Source: Glycine soja (taxonomy: Eukaryota > Streptophyta > Magnoliopsida > Fabales > Fabaceae). Taken from it: DNA of 64,000 bases. This document shows positions 57,405 through 64,000 of the stretch, in pieces. The stretch's first letter is position 1. Every line of letters begins with the position of its first letter. The notes under the pieces were generated by a model. It ran no database searches, was not told the DNA's origin, and saw only the letters and a list, made by a program, of their open reading frames with translations. The stretch spans positions 11,497,656 through 11,561,655 of the forward strand of contig NC_041011.1 in NCBI RefSeq assembly GCF_004193775.1. The letters run 5' to 3'. The translations under genes were made by a program, and so were the position numbers.

Positions 57405-60400
57405 TATAATAATTTGATAAATAGATTTAAAGAAAAATATAAAAAAATAATTAAATTAGATGGAGAAAATAATTTTGAATGATTATGTATAGATCACAAT
57501 ATCATAAATAATCCAGTAAAATCTGTAATCTGTCCTTATGTCTTTTTTTTTATTATTATCACCTAAAGTTATTTATCATACTTTTAATTTTCTGACTTCT
57601 ATTTTGTCTTCCTAAATATAAACTAACATAAGAAATCATGTATGATTTTTCAATAATGATTTTTATAAATTTTAAGGGAACCATATTTTTTATTTATTTT
57701 TATTTAAATACATTTTTAAAAAGTTGGGAATTCCCCCTCCCTCTACATCTCGTCCCCACAAAAGATGTTGTAGGTACGGGTTTGGATAAAGAAATAGGCA
57801 GGTTTAAAATTTTAACACTGATTTTCATTTTCGTCGGGTTGTATAGGATTTAAGAATACGTGCGGGTAACCTGCAACATTGATTTTATTATATTTAATAT
57901 TTTTAATTCACTTGTATATTTTTAACTAAGAGTTAAATTAACTTTGTAGTTAAATGTATAAATTTAAGTATAATTATAACTTAAATTATTTAACAATTAC
58001 GCTAATTGTTTTTTAATTATTTTTAAACTTATAAAAAATGTGAATGCATCATAATATTGTCGATTTCCAATGTCACTGAAATTTGGGATCCTTTGGAGCA
58101 ATTTCTGACAGTTTAAACCTTCAGAAAATGGTTTAATACAATTTAGATAGTTTAATCAAACATTTTCTTGCACTTTTGTCCGTCTAAAGTAAAAAAAAAA
58201 AGGTCACAAAATATTTGTAAATAATTAAAATTAATTGCTAAATCATCGCATAATAGAGATTTTAAACGACAAGGATGGAAAAAGGATAGAGTTGAACATT
58301 AGAAACTATGACTAATCAATTTTTTATTTACGAACTAAAAGTAAATATCTGACAAAATTCTGGTACTAAAAGATGATTAACCCTTGATAATTTCAAAAGC
58401 AAAAGTACAATCGACCAATATTTAATTACATCATAGCGTTAAATTTTCCACCAAAATATATGCAAAACATACTTAGTAACAAAACACTTTACCCCAACTT
58501 AATATGAGAAACAATATGTTTTAAGTCTTAACATGCAATTGCTTTAAATATATGGAAATTTTTTATTGTTTATAATAATTTTATTCGACTCGAATATAAT
58601 TATCTTTCACCTATAAAGAATAATTATGATATTGACAAAAAAATATTTATCATTTATTATGGTATTTTATAATAAAAAGACTTAATATTGAAAACTCTTA
58701 TTTCGTTTTACATGGAAAATGTCTTATGATGTCCATCATGCTACACTTTCATTTTAGTGCTTAAAAAAAAAAAAGTTTCCACTATTGAGCTAATAGAGCT
58801 TCAGATATGAGTTACAGCAAGATTGACAAACTAGAGCTTACAAGGAACTTTATTTGAAAAGTATGCCATAATATCCTCATATATTTATAAAAAAATAAAA
58901 AAGAAAAGCATATATTATTATATATAAATCCACACACACACACACACACACACATAATTGCTTTTCTCGGTTTAAAGGTCTAAGTTTCGTGGCGATCCAT
59001 CTCCTCCCTCTTCTCGCCCACACTCTTCTCACAATTACTCATTTCGAGGTCATGTGCCTCACTCACAAACATTGTTGGTCGTGTTCTCGCTCTCGGTGCC
59101 ACTCTCCGCGGTTGCAAGGAGTTTACGAAAGCTGTCGGTATTAGCGACGAGGTATGTTCCATTTCTCTTACCTTTGGTAACTTAAATGAGCGCTATGTTA
59201 GAAGTTTATGAATTCCATTTCAATGCTATGTTAGGGTTCCATTTAAATGCTATGTTAGGGTTCCTATTCTCGTTGTCGCACTGTTAATTTTTAGTGCCTT
59301 GGTGTTAGTTGATGGTTTTCTGTCACTCCAGAGGCTATCTTAGTTGTGCTAGTGGCATGATAATTGACTACATATAAGTTATGCTCACTCACACAAGTAA
59401 ATGATATATATGCTAATGCTGAATGAATGATATTATGTATATAGTGACTGATTTCCCAAATGGCGGGCAATATGCCTTCAAACTTACAATATGCTTTTTG
59501 ATAAACAAACAAACTTCTTGATGTTGTGATGGGGAGTAGGGGCCATAGTTAGATTGGTTGGTTACTTGCCTACTGCCTACAGTAGTGTTAGCCAACGATG
59601 TTTAGGCCAGGGTTGCTTGCACGATTAGCCTTTATTTGGGGATTTGAGGCCCATTGTGTTGTACTAGACATAGTAAGTAGTAGCAATAGCAAATGTAACT
59701 TAACTCTTGTCTCCTTTGCCAATGTAAAAAGATTTTGATTTAGCAAACATAAGGAATGTGCATCCTCTGTTCGTATTGGAAATTTTGCAAGCTTTGTTTA
59801 CATAGATACATAGATACAACTAACAGAAAATGTAACGGAAATGATGAATAAAAATCAAAAGAATTGGAATGAAATGACTAAGACAATGATGAAGATTAAC
59901 AGAAAACCAGAGGAAATGTTCAACATAGTTCATATTAAGGATCATGTTAGGAATTTCAAGACTATTCTTAAATAAACATGGCATAATATAACACATCAGT
60001 ATTGCTTATATTAGTTTACTTTAAATGTAGCCTCATGGTGAAGTGAGTAGGTCCTTTGATGCATGATGGAAGGATCAACTAGAGCATATTTAGCATCTGC
60101 TAGACAGTAATGACAATATGCACTTTGTTAAATACAACCAAGATTTGGTGAACCCAACTACATTGGCTGGATGGATAGAACTCATATATTTCTATGGACT
60201 CATAGGAAAACATCAAGTGACCATGACCCATTTTGGATAGTGTGTTCATCCTGACCATCTTCAAAAGCAGCTCTGAGCTAAAAACTTATCCTAAATGGAA
60301 CTCATTGTACTACCAAATTCTTTTCTATCACTTTTAAAGTCTTACCGAATGAGTACAAAGTGACTTGCAACAGTTTGATGAGTAACTCAGCATTGTATGT

Positions 60401-61230
60401 AGTCAGTACAAAAATACCTCTATCTGTCAAATTTTAAAATCATATACATATCTAAGATAAACTTAATGTTAATTTCAGGATGTGTCGAGTACCATGTACT
60501 CATTTATTAAAGGTTCAGGATTCACCCATCTGAATTTGGAAGGGATTACAAAATGCATGATTGTTTGTAATCATTGGAGAAAGTTTGCAAAAATTGGCTG
60601 TGGATGGAGGACTTTTTCACAATCACAAAATTGAGAGTTTTACCAAATGTGGGTTTTTTTCAAATTATTTCCAAAAATGGGATAAATCATAACAGGTGTT
60701 ATGACTTCTGAGTTAGAAGTCATAACATCTGTTACGACTTAATTAATTAATTTATTTTTTAATTGAAGTCATAAAATTATTTATGACTCTAGTTTAATTT
60801 TATTTATTTATTTACGACTTCAAAGTCATTGGTAGTTTTTTAATTTTATTTTACGCCTTTGAAGTCATAAGTTTTTTTTTAATATATTTTACGACTTTAA
60901 AGTGGTATTGTTTTTTAAGTGTGTTAGTTTTATTAATTACTTGTATTTTATTTTCTTTTGTTTTCAATTTTTAAAAATTGTAAATAATTTTATTTATTTA
61001 ATTATTAAATAAATATTTTTAATTTTACTTGTTATTAGTTTTATTTAATATCTTGTATATTTTTTATGGTTTTATTTAATATGTTATATTTTTTAATATT
61101 GTTTTATTTAATATATTTTGTATTTTTAAAATTTTGATAATCTTTTAACGAAAGGAGATACTAAAATTTTAAAACACTTTAATTTAAAATCCAAGACATT
61201 GAAATGAAAATTGCATATTTTTTTCACAAA
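57405..61230. other. AT-rich intergenic region
   Basis: About 3.8 kb without a supported gene. A CA microsatellite lies at 58930-58954. A GC-richer patch at 58980-59150 ends in a donor-like GAG/GTATGT and could be an orphan first exon, but no ATG or homology is visible. ATGCTATGTTAGGGTTCC is duplicated near 59223 and 59249. At 60680-60900 short copies of TTATGACTTC and its complement GAAGTCATAA recur about eight times. Confidence 0.5.
60680..60910. repeat. Short TTATGACTTC/GAAGTCATAA repeats
   Basis: Alternating copies of GAAGTCATAA and its complement, separated by AT-rich spacers, including a perfect pair TATGACTTC, TGAGTTA, GAAGTCATA near 60699-60727. They lie just beyond the 3' side of the plant-mobile-domain pseudogene. 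They look like a subterminal repeat field of a DNA transposon, but no terminal repeat or target duplication was found. Confidence 0.6.
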
Positions 61231-61234
61231 AAAA

Positions 61235-63269
61235 TTAATAATGAGATGATGTCCCACAACAGGTTCTTCTAGATATGTGCCATGGTCTCTCATCTTGTTG
61301 TATTGGATTTGCAGGTGATTGTTGTCCTCTTGTTTTATGACCTCTACCTTCTCTTGTTCTAGGATTATCACATGTAATTGTGTGTTGTTGTTGAGGAACA
61401 TGATCACCACTGTTGTCATCATCATCGTTATTGTTTGTACTGTTGTTATCATCATCTTCCTCTTCATCTTCATGACACATGTCACACATTTGAGTAGGTA
61501 ATGATGGGCGATATAACAAGAGCTCGATGGTGGTAGATTATATGCAGATGGTGGAGTGTTAAAAGTGGTGTCAAACCTTTGTGAGACTCCATTAAAAACA
61601 TTTGCGGTAGAAGGAACTTGAAATGAGTATTGAGGCATATATGATGAGAACCCTAATGGTTGAAAACTTTGTTGACATCCTTGAGGCATGTATCCAAAGA
61701 AGCTCACTGATTGATATTGTGCTTGTGATTGATGATGTTGGGGGCATATATTCATAAACATGCACTGGAGGTACATTGGGGTTCAACATATGATTGATGT
61801 TAGTGATGACTAGGATAATATTGTGAATTAAGATTTAAAAATTTTAAAATAATAAAGAATAATAATAGCAATAATTTATTAAAATTCTAAATTAAACTTA
61901 CAACCTCAGTAGACAGTGTTCCCTCACGCAATATATATCGTCTAATTCAACGTATATACCATTGCATGTATTTTGAATTTTCGTGCAAAAGACCTTGGTC
62001 CATTTTACTGTGAAAAATATAATCATTCCAATGATTCCATTTGGCAATCCAGTGACAATGATGGTGAGGCCAAAAAATACTTGTTTTCCCTCTCATATCT
62101 ATGTCATTGTGTTGATCTAGGTTTGGTGGGTCATCTGAAATAATTTGTCGCAGTTCAAATTGTCTCATGACCCTGTCTATTGGATGTCATTCCACAATTG
62201 CAAAACATGAGAGTGACTTTGGCACAAACAATCATTGATACCTCAACATTATAAATTAATGGTCTAATTTCTGGTGTCATAAGGAGTCCACAAGACATAC
62301 ATTATTATTGTCACATATTTAAGTTCAAATAGGAAACAAAAAAAAAATAAATACTTAACATGAAAATTAAGAAATGAACCTCATTCATATGTAGTCTATC
62401 AAATATGACGCGTATCAATCTGACTGAATTGGTGGGAATGTTTGTTTTGGGTCGTTGTGAGAGACCACCTTCGTGCAAGAGGAAATTCAAGTCTCTCTTG
62501 TACTTCTTCCTTAGATAGGTGATGTATCTTCAGGGCAATACATTTAATATGGTCCCACGCCCATGATTGTAATAGAAACAAACATCCATTGATTTTTGCT
62601 TGTTCAGGCTTCATAGCCCAATCTAGAGCTCGAAAAATGACCTGCCTCAGTCAAATTTGATAATAAAAGAAGATACATAAAATGAACTCCTACACCCAAT
62701 GCATCAGGCATCAAACAACCGCCTATCAGCATCATGATATGAGCTCTAACATGTTGTGCAATGACAACATCATCAGGATTAACTGGAAGTTGCTAAAAAT
62801 TTTGCCCCAACCAGCTTAGATAAATCATTTTACCCTTTATATACTTATCAGGTGGAATGTCCCCCAGTAATTCCTGACAAGCAACATGTTCATCACCGGT
62901 AATGATACCAATTACTAGCAATTCGTCAATTTTTAGGCCTAACTGTAGGGTCACATCTTGTAAAGTTATGGTTTCCTCCCCATGTGGAAAATAAAATGTG
63001 CGAGTTTCGATTCTCTAACGTTCAACCAACGCACTAACCAGATGCTGGTTAATATCAATTTTTCCGACATTTATAACATGACCAAAACCAGCTAAAGTGA
63101 TTAGGTTTTTGACACGATTATCTATCTGATCCAAGTGAGTAAAAGCCCAAACATAATTATACCTCAAATGAATCATTCTCTCTTGGCCTTCCCACACTTG
63201 ATTCGAAATATGGTTGTCTTGTAAGCACAACAATGAGCCATCAATAGGTCCAGGTTGTGCATGTGTCAT
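61235..63269 (-). pseudogene. Plant mobile domain (MAIN-like) gene, broken
   Basis: On the - strand, ATG at 63269 (MTHAQPGPIDGSLL), then WEGQERMIHLRY and GFGHVINVGKIDINQHL. At 63017 a TAG stands where family members have Trp (ALVER, stop, RIETRTFYFPHGEETITLQD). The downstream frame GLKIDELLVIG, DEHVACQELLG, YLSWLGQNF, stop, QLPVNPDDV, then HVRAHIMMLIGG is typical of plant mobile domain proteins (Pfam PMD), as in MAIN, MAIN-LIKE and 'phosphatase 7 long form homologue' proteins. Further exons: 62614-62399 (LFLLQSWAWDHI) and 62168-61947; the tail at 61776-61235 is Ser/Asn/Gln-rich. Two nonsense changes and frame changes make it a pseudogene. Many PMD copies are transposon-associated. Confidence 0.8.
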
Positions 63270-63404
63270 TGGTTCACAATGGAGGAAACAAGAGATGGAT
63301 AGAAGGATGAAAAAAGTGGGATGTAGACAAACAAAAACAAGCTTTGTGAGGAAACTTAGGTTGAATGAAAATAAGATCGAAGAAGAGTGAAAGTTCAAGT
63401 GAGT

Positions 63405-63465
63405 AAAGGCACACTATATTTATATAAGTTGGCTTTGGATAAAGGCACACTCTATTTATACAAGC
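63405..63465 (-). promoter_or_regulatory. Duplicated TATA-box region of the PMD gene
   Basis: AAAGGCACACTATATTTATA (63405) and AAAGGCACACTCTATTTATA (63439) are direct repeats. On the - strand each gives a TATAAATA box, about 145-190 bases upstream of the ATG at 63269. So the promoter core appears duplicated. Confidence 0.45.
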
Positions 63466-64000
63466 TTCATGTGGAATGCATCACACACTTAATGAGTATT
63501 GCTTTTTTACCAAAGTGTAGGCTTCAAATAACTTAACTTGTATAAAGCCTACATGCATCACATGGAATACAGTATACATAACACAATACTATTCATGGGT
63601 TAGATGTTTCAAGAGGCGTGCAATATTTGTCTTTAGCTAACTTGATTGGACCTCACACACTTAATGATTTCAGTTCGCGTGATGGCAAATTGACATGCAT
63701 TTGAGTTAATGTTGAACTTAGTACAACCATCAAAATTTTCAACTAGCTAAGATTTGGACTTTTTGAACACGTAGCCTTGGTGTCTTAAACTTATTCACGA
63801 GCTGTAAAACATGTATCAAAACTTTCAACAAGCTATTTTTCTACCATTCTTCACAAGTATTATACTTCATTTCATGTAAGCTACCCTCTGCAATATTTAG
63901 CAACCTAACTTGCACTAGCCTGGTGTATTAAATGACCGTCCATTAAAGCCTCACGAGACAACTTTACAAGTTTACTATTCATGCATGTGCCATGCTTCAC
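63466..64000. other. Right edge, no gene seen
   Basis: AT-rich sequence upstream of the PMD gene. No motif or open frame of note. TAATGAGTATTGC- and CACACACTTAATGA-type phrases recur (63485 and 63655), suggesting minor local duplication. Confidence 0.4.

Noticed and set aside
58980..59155. Possible first exon ending in GAG/GTATGT
   Set aside because: Although GC-richer and open in one frame, it has no ATG in that frame, no downstream exon and no recognised homology.
1..64000. tRNA and rRNA genes
   Set aside because: No B-box/A-box pair with a plausible cloverleaf and no rRNA signature was seen; a covariance-model scan would be needed to exclude degenerate copies.

Overview
This window is nuclear DNA of a legume, almost certainly soybean or a close relative (Glycine). 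The grounds are an intron-rich plant gene, a lipoxygenase exon of the soybean seed/leaf type, a SIRE1-type Ty1/copia retrotransposon with its envelope-like frame, and the legume LTR families that fill the rest. By eye about three quarters of the sequence is transposon-derived. Only one complete, apparently functional host gene is present: an AMP1-like glutamate carboxypeptidase at 35198-41211 on the + strand, whose eleven exons can all be placed.

Left part (1-8041). Two blocks of a 24-bp hairpin minisatellite (about 468-1085 and 1866-2600) were originally one array, split by a solo LTR (1091-1860). Then come a degenerate retrotransposon ORF with an internal 187-bp duplication, microsatellites, a 130-bp tandem array and the 3' LTR (6162-8041) of a large Ty3/gypsy-type element whose 5' end lies outside the window. 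Next (8042-34236) is a mosaic: a dead receptor-like kinase fragment, a degenerate CACTA (En/Spm) transposase on the - strand broken by a solo LTR (12060-14228) of the same family as 6162-8041, then fragments of three unrelated host genes: a WDR44-like N-terminus, one exon of a PUA-domain RNA methyltransferase, and the last exon of a lipoxygenase. A CACTA terminus with eight subterminal hairpin repeats ends at 34236. I read this as a possible gene-capturing CACTA element of the kind known in soybean, but only one terminus is visible.

The lipoxygenase exon is interrupted by a complete, very young SIRE1-like element (21681-31442, - strand). It has LTRs of 1106/1107 bp differing at two sites, an ATGGG target duplication, an intact 1580-codon gag-pol, and an envelope-like frame separated from pol by one UAG followed by CAATTA, the recognised leaky-stop context.

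Right part (41212-64000). After AMP1 there is an 849-bp foldback Mutator-like element with a perfect 9-bp target duplication, then a retrotransposon nest: an old Ty1/copia element (43526-57399, +) contains a pol-less Sirevirus-like element (44750-53827, -), which in turn contains two solo LTRs (49303-50443 and 52132-53680). All four insertions keep perfect 5-bp target duplications, so their order can be read directly. The end of the window holds AT-rich intergenic DNA and a broken plant-mobile-domain (MAIN-like) gene on the - strand.

No rRNA, tRNA or CRISPR array was seen. Target duplications, LTR ends, splice sites and reading frames were checked by direct reading; percent identities and ages are by-eye estimates.
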